Source: Lachnospiraceae bacterium (GTDB lineage Bacteria > Bacillota > Clostridia > Lachnospirales > Lachnospiraceae). From it: a DNA stretch of 42,219 bases. The position numbers and the translations under genes are program-made. Within the stretch, counting starts at the first letter, position 1. Each line of letters opens with the position of its first letter. The notes beneath the pieces were generated by a model. That model was not told the origin of the DNA. It saw nothing but the letters and a program-made list of their open reading frames with translations, and did no database searches. Positions 24,420 to 34,036 of this stretch are shown here, piece after piece. The stretch lies in the NCBI GenBank assembly GCA_902363675.1, contig CABJAV010000024.1, forward strand, positions 605-42,823, in the 5' to 3' direction.

Positions 24420-26693
24420 ATGTTGGAGCACAAAAAGATTCAAAGCCTTGGAGATTATTTTGTTGATTTAAATAGTAGACAGAATAAAGGGGTTTATTTT
24501 TATCGGATTAACGGTTATTCAGAAGAAATAAGTGAATTTATAAAAAAATACTATGATGTTGCAAGAAGAACCGGAGTTGTCATTGAAGGAAAAATTCCTA
24601 ATCCTGATGAAAAAAATCTTGCATATTATGGTGAAATAATGGGAATGAATTTTCAAATGAGCATTGAATTCATTTCCACAAGCTTAAAGAAGTGGTTGCC
24701 GAGAATGAATGATTTTCAACGGCAGAATGTTTCTGCTTCTATATATGATTCGCTTGATACAATGCGAAAAGCTGGTAAAACAGAGAATATGTTAAAAAAT
24801 GCATACATCAAGTTTATGTGCTGGCTTTATTATAAGTTTGAACGTATTGTTAACCAATTGGGGGAGAACAACATCCCTAAAATATTATATGAAGGCAATG
24901 TCAGTAATTATGAATTAATGCTGATTTCTATATTGTCAAATGCAGGATGCGATGTTGTTATGTTGCAATATCAAGGGGATCAAGGATATTTAAAAGTTGA
25001 TCCAAATTCTGTACTTTCAGATAATTTGCAGATGTCAGGTCTGCAGTCATTTCCGGAGGGCTTCTCGCTGAAAAAAGTGAGAGAAGAACTTCAAAATGAA
25101 ATAAATAATCAGAGGCTGTATGGCACAAAACCAAACATTGCAAATTGTACAAATGCATGGATAAAGGGAAAAGGTCTTGATGATATTAGGACGAGTATAG
25201 CGCTACGTGGCAATGACAACAAGTTCTTCTATAATTGTTTTTGCAGAATTAACGGTGCAGAAGATAAGTTGACGTATGCAAATGAATTATTTCAATTTCA
25301 GCAGGAAATTAGGAATTCAAAACGTAAACTTGTAATTGTAAATGAGGAGATACCAAAACCCACACCAGAAGAAATTGCTGGGATAAAGAGGTCAAATTAT
25401 GCAAAACTTGATCAGCTTGTTTTGGATTTGTCGAGCAATATAAAGTATACAGCTAATGTTGAACTTCAGAGGATTATGCACAAAGCTTTTGTTGATATTG
25501 TATTAGCAGAATCCAAGAAGGAAGCGGGGAATCTTAATAGACTGACGAATAAGACAGTATATTTGCTTTGTTGGCTGAAGCGATATATGTCAGAATTATT
25601 CTCAAATTGGAAGAATAGTGATGTAGCTTGTTTTGTATATATGGGCGGATGTAAAAATGAGAATGAAGCAATGTTTATAAGCTTCTTAGGAAGATTGCCG
25701 ATAGACGTTTTGATTTTATGTCCAAACCTTAACACGAAATGTTGTTTACAAGATAAGCTATTATATGAAGTGAATTATACGGAAAGTTTATCGATAAACA
25801 GATTTCCAGAAGACAATTCACCTGTGAAGATTGGAACTGTTGCATATCATGCAGAGAGAGATTTGGATACTTTAATGTATCAGGATACAGGAATGTACAG
25901 AAATCAACAGTATGGTAAGGCGAATGTAATAAATCTTCAAACAATGTACGAAGAAATCAGGATTCTTTGGGATCAAGAACTTAAATATCGTCCGGGTTTC
26001 AGTACTGTAGATGGAGTTGTTAATATACCCGTTATTTTCGCGAAGGTATCTGGTGTAAAGGATGGACTAGTTGCTCCGTATTGGGTGTCAATAAAGGAAT
26101 TGATAACGGATGATACAATATTGATAAAGAATGTGCCATATATTTCTTCTACTGCAGCAAATCCGATGAAAGCTTATGCTGCAGAGTTTTACAAAAACGG
26201 AAAACTTCAAAAGAATAAAATAAAGAATCATCCTAAATATCCGTATGAAATATTGCGAGAGGATATGCAGGAGTTTATGCTTGATAAATTACAAAGTTTA
26301 ATTGAGCAAAAACTTATTAAAGGGATTGGTGAAAATGGCACTGAATATACTGTAATAGCTCAAGTTCTGAACTTGCCAAAAGATATTGTTAGAATGATTC
26401 AAAAGTTTGATTTTACCAAAAAAAATCCAAAGATAGTGTATATCAATACTGGAGAAAGTGTGATTTCACTTGAGGATTCAATATTAATTGCTTTTTTGAA
26501 TTTGATTGGATTTGACATAATATTTTTTGTACCAACAGGGTATCAGAGCATTGAAAAGCATTTTAACAAAACATTAATGGAGGAACATCAAATAGGAGAA
26601 TATAAATACGATATGCAAGTCCCTGATTTTAATAGTGTTGTAGGGGAGAAAAAGAAAACAACATGGAAGGAACGATTATTTGGGGGTGGATGA
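24420..26693 (+). CDS. YceG-like Ter-system protein with three internal repeat units
   Basis: At 757 residues this large cytoplasmic protein lacks signal peptide and membrane helices. It fits the YceG family found next to TelA and TerD genes (a component of toxic-anion resistance islands, biochemical role unknown). Three similar segments stand out: NYELMLISILSNAGCDVVML near residue 165, NEAMFISFLGRLPIDVLIL near 415, and EDSILIAFLNLIGFDIIFFV near 685. The protease fusion at 22234 carries a fourth such segment. This suggests a repeated alpha/beta unit. GAAGGTGAG precedes the ATG. Confidence 0.82.
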   Translation: MLEHKKIQSLGDYFVDLNSRQNKGVYFYRINGYSEEISEFIKKYYDVARRTGVVIEGKIPNPDEKNLAYYGEIMGMNFQMSIEFISTSLKKWLPRMNDFQRQNVSASIYDSLDTMRKAGKTENMLKNAYIKFMCWLYYKFERIVNQLGENNIPKILYEGNVSNYELMLISILSNAGCDVVMLQYQGDQGYLKVDPNSVLSDNLQMSGLQSFPEGFSLKKVREELQNEINNQRLYGTKPNIANCTNAWIKGKGLDDIRTSIALRGNDNKFFYNCFCRINGAEDKLTYANELFQFQQEIRNSKRKLVIVNEEIPKPTPEEIAGIKRSNYAKLDQLVLDLSSNIKYTANVELQRIMHKAFVDIVLAESKKEAGNLNRLTNKTVYLLCWLKRYMSELFSNWKNSDVACFVYMGGCKNENEAMFISFLGRLPIDVLILCPNLNTKCCLQDKLLYEVNYTESLSINRFPEDNSPVKIGTVAYHAERDLDTLMYQDTGMYRNQQYGKANVINLQTMYEEIRILWDQELKYRPGFSTVDGVVNIPVIFAKVSGVKDGLVAPYWVSIKELITDDTILIKNVPYISSTAANPMKAYAAEFYKNGKLQKNKIKNHPKYPYEILREDMQEFMLDKLQSLIEQKLIKGIGENGTEYTVIAQVLNLPKDIVRMIQKFDFTKKNPKIVYINTGESVISLEDSILIAFLNLIGFDIIFFVPTGYQSIEKHFNKTLMEEHQIGEYKYDMQVPDFNSVVGEKKKTTWKERLFGGG

Positions 26694-26797
26694 TATCAAG
26701 AATAATGAATATTTTCAAAGCATGGATTGGTATGAAATCGATTATGATTTGATGTATGTACCAGAATAAAAAAATTAAAATAAATGGAGGAAGTAAT

Positions 26798-27949
26798 ATG
26801 GGACTTGATTTTAGCAAGCCAGCTATGACAACTGTGACAGCCACTGCGGGACAAACTGATAAAAATGAAATTGCAGTGGTAGAGCAATATGATATTGTAG
26901 CTGACAGACAACAGATGAACCAGGAATTAGTGAATTCTGAAGAGGTTGATCGTATTGTGAGTACAATTGAAATTCATAATCTGGATACTATTGTATCTTT
27001 CGGAGCAGAAGTTGCTGACGAAATTTCAAAGGCATCAGACGTTGTTTTGAATAGCATGAATATGTCACAGCTTGACGAAACAAGTGAAATGATGAAAGCT
27101 TTGGCAAAAATCATGGAACAGTTTGATATAGACGAGATTAAGGATAATCCGGGTCTTTTTGGAAAACTTTTCGGAAATCTCAAAAAACAGTTGGATAAGA
27201 TTCTTGCCAAGTACCATACAATGGGTGAGGAAGTTGACAAGATATATGTTCAGTTAAAAGGATACGAATCAGAAATTAAGCAGTCAAACAGAAAACTTTC
27301 TACAATGTTTGATGCAAATGTAAACTATTATCATGAACTTGTTAAATATATCTTGGCTGGTGAGCAAGCTTGTAAAGAAATAGAAGCTTACATTGCCCAG
27401 AGACAGCAGGATATGGAGTCAACAGGAGATCAGTCAATTCAGTTTGAATTAACAGCTTTAAATCAAGCTTTGTTGATGATGGAACAGAGAACTCAGGATT
27501 TGAGAACGGCAGAGAATGTTGCAATGCAGTCTATTCCAATGATTAAAACAATGGAATTCTCAAATTATAACCTTGTAAGAAAGATTAACTCAGCATTTAT
27601 TATTACATTGCCAGTATTTAAGCAGGCACTGGCGCAGGCTATCTTACTTAAGAGACAGAAGATTCAGGCAGAATCTATGGCAGCTCTTGATAAGAAGACA
27701 AATGAGATGCTTATTAAGAATGCTCAGAACAATATGGAAATTTCTAAGCAGACAGCTAAACTTGCTTCTGGCAGCTCAATTCAGATTGAGACTCTTGAAA
27801 CAACATGGAGAACAATTACTTCCGGTATTGAAGAGACTAGGAGAATTGAAGAGGATGCTAGAAAGAAACGCCAAGAGGATCAGGTTAGACTTGAGGCTAT
27901 CAAGCAGGATTTCCAGAAGCAGTATCATATGCCACCTGCAAAAAAGTAG
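26798..27949 (+). CDS. telA: TelA-family toxic anion resistance protein
   Basis: The ATG at 26798 is preferred because GGAGGAAG lies just upstream; the product has 383 residues. It is almost wholly helical and coil-forming, with VDRIVSTIEIHNLDTIVSFG near the N-terminus, FGKLFGNLKKQLDKIL, and the long Gln-rich helix TWRTITSGIEETRRIEEDAR near the C-terminus. These are the conserved regions of the TelA/KlaA family. TelA proteins accompany TerD in tellurite, colicin and phage resistance loci and probably act as scaffolds. It is followed by four TerD-type genes in the same direction. Confidence 0.93.
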   Translation: MGLDFSKPAMTTVTATAGQTDKNEIAVVEQYDIVADRQQMNQELVNSEEVDRIVSTIEIHNLDTIVSFGAEVADEISKASDVVLNSMNMSQLDETSEMMKALAKIMEQFDIDEIKDNPGLFGKLFGNLKKQLDKILAKYHTMGEEVDKIYVQLKGYESEIKQSNRKLSTMFDANVNYYHELVKYILAGEQACKEIEAYIAQRQQDMESTGDQSIQFELTALNQALLMMEQRTQDLRTAENVAMQSIPMIKTMEFSNYNLVRKINSAFIITLPVFKQALAQAILLKRQKIQAESMAALDKKTNEMLIKNAQNNMEISKQTAKLASGSSIQIETLETTWRTITSGIEETRRIEEDARKKRQEDQVRLEAIKQDFQKQYHMPPAKK

Positions 27950-28005
27950 TATGTAGTAAGTAACAAAAACATAAAAACAAAAATTATTTAAGGAGGGTTA
28001 CTACA

Positions 28006-28587
28006 ATGCCAATTAATTTATCAAAAGGACAGAAGGTTGATTTAACAAAGGGAAATCCTGGACTCAAGAACATCATGGTAGGACTTGGTTGGGACGTTAA
28101 TGCATTTGATTCAGGTGTTGACTTTGACCTTGATGCAGCTGCATTTATGCTTGGAGCAGATGGAAAGTGCCCAACAGACAAAGAGTTTGTATTCTATGGC
28201 AACTTAAAGCATGCTAGTGGTTCAGTTAACCATATGGGTGATAACCTTACAGGTGAAGGTGATGGAGATGATGAGCAGGTTCAGATTGATCTTTCAAAGG
28301 TTCCTGCCAATATTGAAAAGATTGCATTTACAGTAACAATTTACGATGCAGAAACAAGACATCAGAATTTTGGTCAGGTTTCAAATGCTTTCATTCGTTT
28401 AGTTGATGAGGCTACTAATGCAGAGTTAATCAGATATGACTTAGGAGAGGATTTCTCAATTGAGACAGCAGTTGTAGTTGGTGAGCTTTATAGAAACAAT
28501 GGAGAGTGGAAGTTCAATGCAATTGGTAGTGGATTCCAGGGTGGACTTGCTGCGCTTTGTGGTTATTATGGAATCGATGTAGCATAA
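28006..28587 (+). CDS. terD: TerD-family calcium-binding stress protein, paralogue 1
   Basis: This 193-residue canonical TerD protein opens with [20 protein letters not shown]. Two acidic calcium sites are visible: [11 protein letters not shown] at 39-49 and [14 protein letters not shown] at 78-91, and the end has [18 protein letters not shown]. TerD proteins are cytosolic calcium-binding beta-sandwiches that respond to tellurite, oxidants and phage or colicin attack. An AAGGAGGG ribosome site precedes it, the strongest in this operon, implying high expression. It is the first of four tandem paralogues and closest to the second one. Confidence 0.96.
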   Translation: MPINLSKGQKVDLTKGNPGLKNIMVGLGWDVNAFDSGVDFDLDAAAFMLGADGKCPTDKEFVFYGNLKHASGSVNHMGDNLTGEGDGDDEQVQIDLSKVPANIEKIAFTVTIYDAETRHQNFGQVSNAFIRLVDEATNAELIRYDLGEDFSIETAVVVGELYRNNGEWKFNAIGSGFQGGLAALCGYYGIDVA

Positions 28588-28600
28588 GGGGGTGTAGCAT

Positions 28601-29182
28601 ATGCCAGTAAGTCTTCAGAAAGGGCAGAAAGTAAGCTTAACAAAAGGAAATCCAGGACTTAAAAATGTTGTTGTTGGTATTGGATGGGATGTAAATGCAT
28701 TCGATACAGGTGGAGATTTTGATTTAGATGGAGCTGCTTTTTGTTTAACAGATTCAGGAAAAGTATCAGATCAGAAGGATTTTGTGTTCTTTGGTAATCT
28801 TACTCACCCATCAGGAAGTGTCCAGCATTTAGGTGATAACCTTACAGGTGCTGGAGATGGTGATGATGAACAGATTAAAATTGATTTGTCAAAAGTACCT
28901 GCCAATATTACTAAAATTGCCTTTACAGTAACTATTTATGAGGCAGAGGCTAGACATCAGAATTTTGGTCAAGTTTCGAATGCTTTTGTTAGAATTTTTA
29001 ACGAAGAAAATGGAGAAGAACTTTTAAGATATGATTTAGGAGAAGATTTCTCTATCGAAACTGCAGCTGTATTTGGAGAGCTTTATAAACATGGCGATGA
29101 GTGGAAGTTCAACGCTATTGGAAGCGGATATCAGGGTGGATTAGCTGCTTTGTGTAACAATTATGGTGTTGATGTAGAATAA
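28601..29182 (+). CDS. terD: TerD-family calcium-binding stress protein, paralogue 2
   Basis: This 193-residue protein is very close to the preceding one, with [11 protein letters not shown] and [14 protein letters not shown] as calcium sites and the same [20 protein letters not shown] ending. An AAGGGGGTG ribosome site lies in the 13-base gap. The two are a recent tandem duplication by appearance, equivalent to the TerD/TerE pairs of other loci. Confidence 0.95.
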   Translation: MPVSLQKGQKVSLTKGNPGLKNVVVGIGWDVNAFDTGGDFDLDGAAFCLTDSGKVSDQKDFVFFGNLTHPSGSVQHLGDNLTGAGDGDDEQIKIDLSKVPANITKIAFTVTIYEAEARHQNFGQVSNAFVRIFNEENGEELLRYDLGEDFSIETAAVFGELYKHGDEWKFNAIGSGYQGGLAALCNNYGVDVE

Positions 29183-29195
29183 GGGGATATTACTT

Positions 29196-29801
29196 ATGGC
29201 TATTAATTTACAAAAGGGCCAAAAAGTAAGTCTTGAAAAAAAATCATCTGCAGGTCTTGGAGAAATTCTGGTAAATCTTAACTGGAACTCCAGACCTGCA
29301 AAACAGGGTTTCCTTTCAAGTCTGCTTGGAGGCAATCAGGGGATTGACCTTGACCTTGGATGTTTATATGAATTAAAGAATGGACAAAAAGGCGCGGTTC
29401 AAGCACTAGGAAACTCTTTTGGTAATTTGAATCAGGCTCCATATATATCATTAGATGGAGATGATAGAACAGGTGCAGCCGCTGCAGGAGAAAACCTTCG
29501 TATTAATGGAAATAAGCTTTCAGAGTTTAAGCGAATTTTGGTTTATACATTTATTTATGAAGGAGTAGCAAACTGGCAACAAGCAGATGCTATTGTAACT
29601 ATTAAATATCCAGGCGCTGAGGACATTATTGTAAAGATGGATACGTTTAATTCGTCAAATATAATGTGCGGACTAGCACTGTTTGAAAATCAGAATGATC
29701 AAACATTTAGTGTTGAAAAAATAGTACAGTTTTACCAAGGACATCAAGCATTAGATAAAGCATTTAATTGGGGAATGTCTTGGAAAGCCGGAAGAAAATA
29801 G
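29196..29801 (+). CDS. TerA-like member of the TerD superfamily, paralogue 3
   Basis: This 201-residue protein keeps the opening [16 protein letters not shown] but differs afterwards. The first acidic site is GIDLDLGCLYEL, and instead of the GDGDDEQ loop it has YISLDGDDRTGAAAAGENL, with a distinct ending (GHQALDKAFNWGMSWKAGRK). These are features of TerA-type proteins, which share the fold but have altered calcium sites. It lies 13 bases after paralogue 2 and 10 bases before paralogue 4. A role as a divergent subunit in a TerD assembly is inference. Confidence 0.8.
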   Translation: MAINLQKGQKVSLEKKSSAGLGEILVNLNWNSRPAKQGFLSSLLGGNQGIDLDLGCLYELKNGQKGAVQALGNSFGNLNQAPYISLDGDDRTGAAAAGENLRINGNKLSEFKRILVYTFIYEGVANWQQADAIVTIKYPGAEDIIVKMDTFNSSNIMCGLALFENQNDQTFSVEKIVQFYQGHQALDKAFNWGMSWKAGRK

Positions 29802-29811
29802 GAGGAATGGA

Positions 29812-30414
29812 ATGGGCGTTAGTTTGCAAAAAGGCCAAAAAGTAAGTCTTACAAAGGATAATGCTGGATTGGCAAAGATTATCGTTGGATTAGGATGGGA
29901 TGAAGTTCAGCAGTCAGGAGGAGGCCTTCTCAGAGGGTTATTTGGTTCTTCTCAGCAGGAAATAGACTGTGATGCGTCAGCGATTATGTTAAAGAATGGC
30001 AAGTTTGTCGATAAGGATGACGTAGTATATTTTGGTAATCTAAAACACAAGTCTGGAACTGTTAATCACCAAGGTGATAACCTTACAGGAGCTGGTGATG
30101 GAGATGATGAACAGATTGTAATCGACTTATCAAGAGTTCCAGCAGATTATGACAAGATCGTTATTGTAGTTAATATTTATCAAGCTGTTCAGAGAAGACA
30201 GCATTTTGGACTGATTCAGAATGCATTCATTCGTTTGGTAGATGCTAGGAATAACAATGAAATGTGTAAGTACAATTTGACTGATAATTATTCAGGAATG
30301 ACCGCTATGATATTTGGTGAAGTATACAGACACAATGGTGAGTGGAAATTCAGTGCAATTGGTCAGGGAACAACAGATCCAGGGCTTTCAGAACTTTGCA
30401 GAAGATACGTATAG
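29812..30414 (+). CDS. terD: TerD-family protein with a glycine/serine loop insertion, paralogue 4
   Basis: This 200-residue protein has a TerD start ([20 protein letters not shown]), then an insertion SGGGLLRGLFGSSQQ between strands, then a first acidic site EIDCDASAIML. The second site [14 protein letters not shown] is intact. The same kind of LL/GG insertion occurs in paralogue 3 (GFLSSLLGGNQG), so 3 and 4 form a subpair. AGGAGG precedes the ATG. It is followed by a terminator-like hairpin before the ATPase gene. Confidence 0.93.
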   Translation: MGVSLQKGQKVSLTKDNAGLAKIIVGLGWDEVQQSGGGLLRGLFGSSQQEIDCDASAIMLKNGKFVDKDDVVYFGNLKHKSGTVNHQGDNLTGAGDGDDEQIVIDLSRVPADYDKIVIVVNIYQAVQRRQHFGLIQNAFIRLVDARNNNEMCKYNLTDNYSGMTAMIFGEVYRHNGEWKFSAIGQGTTDPGLSELCRRYV

Positions 30415-30435
30415 TACTTAGATATTAATTTCAGT

Positions 30436-30471
30436 AAAGAGAGGAGCTATCAAATGTAGTTTCTCTTTTTT
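30436..30471 (+). terminator. Terminator or attenuator between the TerD genes and the Ca2+ ATPase gene
   Basis: AAAGAGA (30436-30442) and TCTCTTT (30462-30468) pair and are followed by more T residues. It would reduce, not necessarily stop, transcription into the ATPase gene, for which I see no clear separate promoter. Confidence 0.6.
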
Positions 30472-30503
30472 ATACTAACTATAAGCAGGAGGTCATTCGA
30501 AGT

Positions 30504-33140
30504 ATGAGTGATATGAAAAAAGATGTTTTAATGAGAGGATTATCTGATTCTCAAGTTAATGACAGTAAGGCGAAGTTCGGTACAAACGAATTAGCTAAAA
30601 AGGAAGCAGAGTCCTTATGGTCAATGTTCCTCGGAGCATTCGATGATATATGGATTAAAGTTTTGTGTGCTGCATTAGTACTTAAAATTGTCCTTGCAGT
30701 ATTAGGTGTATTTGTACCAGCGTTATCTGGTGGAAATGATGTAGTTGAGATTATTAGTATTATTGTGGCAATTGCTCTTGCAACTGGATTCAGTACTCTA
30801 TCAGAATACAGAAACAGTTCAAGAAGTGAGGCTTTACAAGAAGAGTATAGTAAGACATTTGCCAAGGTGATGAGAAATGGAAAGCTTGTAAATATCCTTA
30901 CAAGTGAAATTGTTAAAGGGGATACAATTCTTGTTCAGGCTGGAGATAAGGTACCAGTAGATGGTTTGTTGTTTGAAGGAAAGATTAAGGTATCACAGGC
31001 AGCATTAAATGGTGAGTCAAGAGATGAGACCAAGAGCGCAACAACAACAATGGAAGAAGCAGAGTCAACAGATTATGCTTCTGCTTGTAAAATCTTCATG
31101 GGTTCAGTTGTTACATCTGGCGAAGGTTACATGGTTGCAACAGTAATTGGTGATGATTCCGAGCTTGGAAAGATTAATAAAGCATTAACCGATGATGATG
31201 AAGAGGAAGAAAGAAAAGATACCTCTAGTCTTAAACTTGAAGTCGTAGCTGCTGGTATTGGAAAGCTTGGAGTTTCAGCTGCAGCAATTGCTGGTGTCCT
31301 CCATGTAGTATTATCTCTTATGAGAGCTAATCAGGCAATTTTAGTTGTCTCTGTATTATTACTTATTGCAGAAGCAGTAATGCTAATGGCCTCAATTGTT
31401 ATCATGGCAGTTCCAGAAGGACTACCTATGATGAATAGCCTTGTTCAGTCAATGAATACAGAGTCAATGTATAAAAAGAATATTCTTGTAAGTCATAAAG
31501 CTGCTTTCTCTGATTCAGCATACATGAATGTGCTTTTTAGCGATAAAACTGGAACTATTACACAAGGTAATTTATCACTTGTGGAGTTTATTACTGGTGA
31601 TGGAAACATCGTAAACAATATTCAGAACAGAGAGTTTGTTGAAGCAATTACTCTTAATAACCTTGCTAAGATTTCTTCTGAAGGCAAAGCTATCGGAAGT
31701 AATAATATGGATAGAGCTCTTCTTTCATATGCTATTGCAAATGGATATGATGATTCAAAAAATGATCATGAAAAAGTTGAAGAGATTAGCGGTTTTGATT
31801 CTGAAAAGAAATGTGCAACAGTAAAACTTAAGAATGGCTTAGTTTATTGGAAAGGTGCTACAGAAAATATTCTTGAAGATGTAACACATTATATGCTTCC
31901 AGATGGAGAAGAAAGAGAGTTTTCAGCTGAAGATAAGAAGAAAGTTGAAGAACAGATGCTTGTTGAGGCTAAGAGAACAATGAAGCTACTTTCTGTTGCA
32001 AAAATTAGTGATGGAAAAACAGTTCTTATGGCTGTGTTATGTTTAAGAGATAATGTAAGAACAGATGCTATTGAGACAGTTCAGATTTTAAATAGTGCAG
32101 GAATTCAGGTTGTAATGGTAACGGGTGATGCAGAAGAAACTGCGTTTGCTATTGCAAAGGAAGCCGGTATTCTTAAGGATGAAAAGAAGGATGTGGTTCT
32201 TACTCATGACCAGCTTGAGAAAATGTCAGATGAAGAACTCAAAAAGGTTCTTCCTAATCTTAAGGTAGTAAGCAGAGCTAAACCATTAGATAAGAAGAGA
32301 CTTGTTTCTATATCACAGCAACTTGACAATGTTTGTGGTATGACAGGTGATGGTGTAAACGATGCTCCAGCGCTTAAACAGGCTGATATCGGTTTTGCTA
32401 TGGGAGACGGTACAGCGGTTGCTCAGGAAGCTGGTGACGTTGTTATTCTTAATAATAGTTTAACATCAATCAAGGACTGTGTTCTTAACAGTAGAACGAT
32501 GGCTAAATCGGTTGGAAAATTCCTTATTTTCCAGCTTACAGTAAACATTAGTACATTGTTAATGAATATTATTGCTCCTATCCTCGGATGGACAGAACCA
32601 TTCTCAATTGTACAGATTCTTTGGATTAACTTGATTATGGATACTTTAGCTGCTATGGCATTTGGTGGTGAACCAATTCTTGATCGTTATATGAAGGATC
32701 AGCCAGCTAAGAGAACAGATAACATTTTGACTTCATACATTAAGTCTGCAATTGGAACAAGCTCAATCTTTATTACTTTAGGCTCGATTTTGATCCTTGA
32801 AAATATTGCAGGAATTACAAGTTTTGTAACACCAGAAGGATGTTCAGATCCAGAGTTATACAAAAAAACATTTATGTTTGCATTCTTTATTTACTCTATT
32901 ATCTTTAATAGTTTGAATACTAGATCAGAGAAATTCAATCTCTTTGAGCATATCGGAGAGAATATAAACTTTGTGCGTGTAATGGGTGCTATTTTCATTC
33001 TTCAGACAGTAATTATTGAAGTGGGTGGAAAAGTATTTAATACCACGATGCTTGATGCAAAGACATTATTAGTATCTATGGTATTAGCAATACTCATTAT
33101 TCCAGTAGATCTTGTTAGAAAAGCTATTGTTTCAAAATAG
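30504..33140 (+). CDS. P2B-like P-type Ca2+-transporting ATPase
   Basis: This 878-residue ion pump has the phosphorylated aspartate at D347 (FSDKTGTIT), PEGLPM at about 304-309 in membrane helix 4, an actuator-domain LNGES near 168-172, GDGVNDAPAL at about 614-623, and LWINLIMDTLAAMAFGGEP in the sixth helix. The asparagine/aspartate pair there is typical of plasma-membrane Ca2+ pumps of the P2B type, which hold one Ca2+ per cycle. It probably exports calcium. Its place among calcium-binding TerD genes suggests that the system controls cytosolic calcium. I see no TerC gene in the window, so the pump may fill the membrane role. GCAGGAGG precedes the ATG. Confidence 0.9.
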   Translation: MSDMKKDVLMRGLSDSQVNDSKAKFGTNELAKKEAESLWSMFLGAFDDIWIKVLCAALVLKIVLAVLGVFVPALSGGNDVVEIISIIVAIALATGFSTLSEYRNSSRSEALQEEYSKTFAKVMRNGKLVNILTSEIVKGDTILVQAGDKVPVDGLLFEGKIKVSQAALNGESRDETKSATTTMEEAESTDYASACKIFMGSVVTSGEGYMVATVIGDDSELGKINKALTDDDEEEERKDTSSLKLEVVAAGIGKLGVSAAAIAGVLHVVLSLMRANQAILVVSVLLLIAEAVMLMASIVIMAVPEGLPMMNSLVQSMNTESMYKKNILVSHKAAFSDSAYMNVLFSDKTGTITQGNLSLVEFITGDGNIVNNIQNREFVEAITLNNLAKISSEGKAIGSNNMDRALLSYAIANGYDDSKNDHEKVEEISGFDSEKKCATVKLKNGLVYWKGATENILEDVTHYMLPDGEEREFSAEDKKKVEEQMLVEAKRTMKLLSVAKISDGKTVLMAVLCLRDNVRTDAIETVQILNSAGIQVVMVTGDAEETAFAIAKEAGILKDEKKDVVLTHDQLEKMSDEELKKVLPNLKVVSRAKPLDKKRLVSISQQLDNVCGMTGDGVNDAPALKQADIGFAMGDGTAVAQEAGDVVILNNSLTSIKDCVLNSRTMAKSVGKFLIFQLTVNISTLLMNIIAPILGWTEPFSIVQILWINLIMDTLAAMAFGGEPILDRYMKDQPAKRTDNILTSYIKSAIGTSSIFITLGSILILENIAGITSFVTPEGCSDPELYKKTFMFAFFIYSIIFNSLNTRSEKFNLFEHIGENINFVRVMGAIFILQTVIIEVGGKVFNTTMLDAKTLLVSMVLAILIIPVDLVRKAIVSK

Positions 33141-33158
33141 TATTTTATGAATAAGGGT

Positions 33159-33192
33159 GGGTGTGGTGCAGTACTTGTATCACACCCTTTTT
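33159..33192 (+). terminator. Intrinsic terminator after the Ca2+ ATPase gene
   Basis: GGGTGTG (33159-33165) and CACACCC (33181-33187) pair and are followed by TTTTT. The HAD gene starts 14 bases later, so its expression must depend on read-through. Confidence 0.8.
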
Positions 33193-33205
33193 GTTAGGAG
33201 AAATT

Positions 33206-33967
33206 ATGGTAGTATTTTGTACAGACTTGGATAATACAATTATTTATTCATATAAGCATGACATTGGAGATAGAAAAAGAAATGTCGAATTATATCAAGG
33301 AAGAGAGATATCTTTTATTACCGATAAGACATATGATTTGTTGCGGGAAATAAAAAATAATATTATTATCATTCCGACATCAACAAGAACAAAGGAACAG
33401 TATGATCGAATTGATTTAGGGATAGGGGCATTTGAATATGCACTTGTATGTAATGGGGGATTATTAATAAAACAAGGCAAGAGTGATGCTGATTGGTATG
33501 AAGAGTCATTGAAGCTTATAGAAGAGAGCATAGAAGATATAGAAAAATCACTTCTTGTACTTGAAAAGGACGAGAGAAGAAAATTTGAACTCAGATTTAT
33601 TGAAAAATTGTTTGTATTTACAAAGTGTAATAATCCGGGAGATGTTGTAAATGAATTGAAGCAACAATTAGATTGCTCCAAGGTGAATGTATTTAACAAT
33701 GGTGAAAAAGTATATGTTGTGCCAGTTAATCTAAGCAAAGGCATGGCCTTAAAAAGACTTAGAAAGCTATTGGATATTGATTACATCATTGCTGCTGGAG
33801 ATAGTGAATTTGATATTACAATGGTGAATGAAGCTGATTTTGGAATTGTTCCAAATGGATTTGTTGAAAAATATGATTTAGTATGTAAAGCCAAAGAAAT
33901 GGCAGGAAATGCAGTTTTCTCAGAGGAATTGCTTGAAGAGTGCTTAAAAATAAGGCGGAGCAAATAG
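33206..33967 (+). CDS. HAD-family phosphatase of the Ter island
   Basis: The ATG at 33206 (TAGGAG upstream) gives 253 residues. The catalytic motif is CTDLDNTII with nucleophile D7 and acid D9. The Cof-type cap lies in the middle, and AAGDSEFDITMV near residue 205 is the metal-binding motif IV. HAD hydrolases of this group recur with PRTase, StiP/PELOTA, ATP-grasp and CitE-like genes in Ter loci, and probably dephosphorylate an intermediate. Here it is separated from those genes and comes after the ATPase. Substrate unknown. Confidence 0.87.
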   Translation: MVVFCTDLDNTIIYSYKHDIGDRKRNVELYQGREISFITDKTYDLLREIKNNIIIIPTSTRTKEQYDRIDLGIGAFEYALVCNGGLLIKQGKSDADWYEESLKLIEESIEDIEKSLLVLEKDERRKFELRFIEKLFVFTKCNNPGDVVNELKQQLDCSKVNVFNNGEKVYVVPVNLSKGMALKRLRKLLDIDYIIAAGDSEFDITMVNEADFGIVPNGFVEKYDLVCKAKEMAGNAVFSEELLEECLKIRRSK

Positions 33968-33985
33968 TTAATTTTGTTCCGCCTT
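33952..33985. terminator. Hairpin between the converging HAD and AIM24 genes
   Basis: AAGGCGGA (33952-33959) and TCCGCCTT (33978-33985) pair, overlapping the last codons of the HAD gene. The T-tract is weak in both directions. Confidence 0.55.
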
Positions 33986-34036
33986 TCAGATTTATAGATC
34001 CCTCGTGTAAAGATCATAATAAAACCCTTCTACTTC

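Noticed and set aside
33161..33205. Earlier start for the HAD gene
   Set aside because: It would begin within the terminator hairpin; ATG 33206 has TAGGAG upstream and puts the DxDxT motif at the N-terminus as usual.
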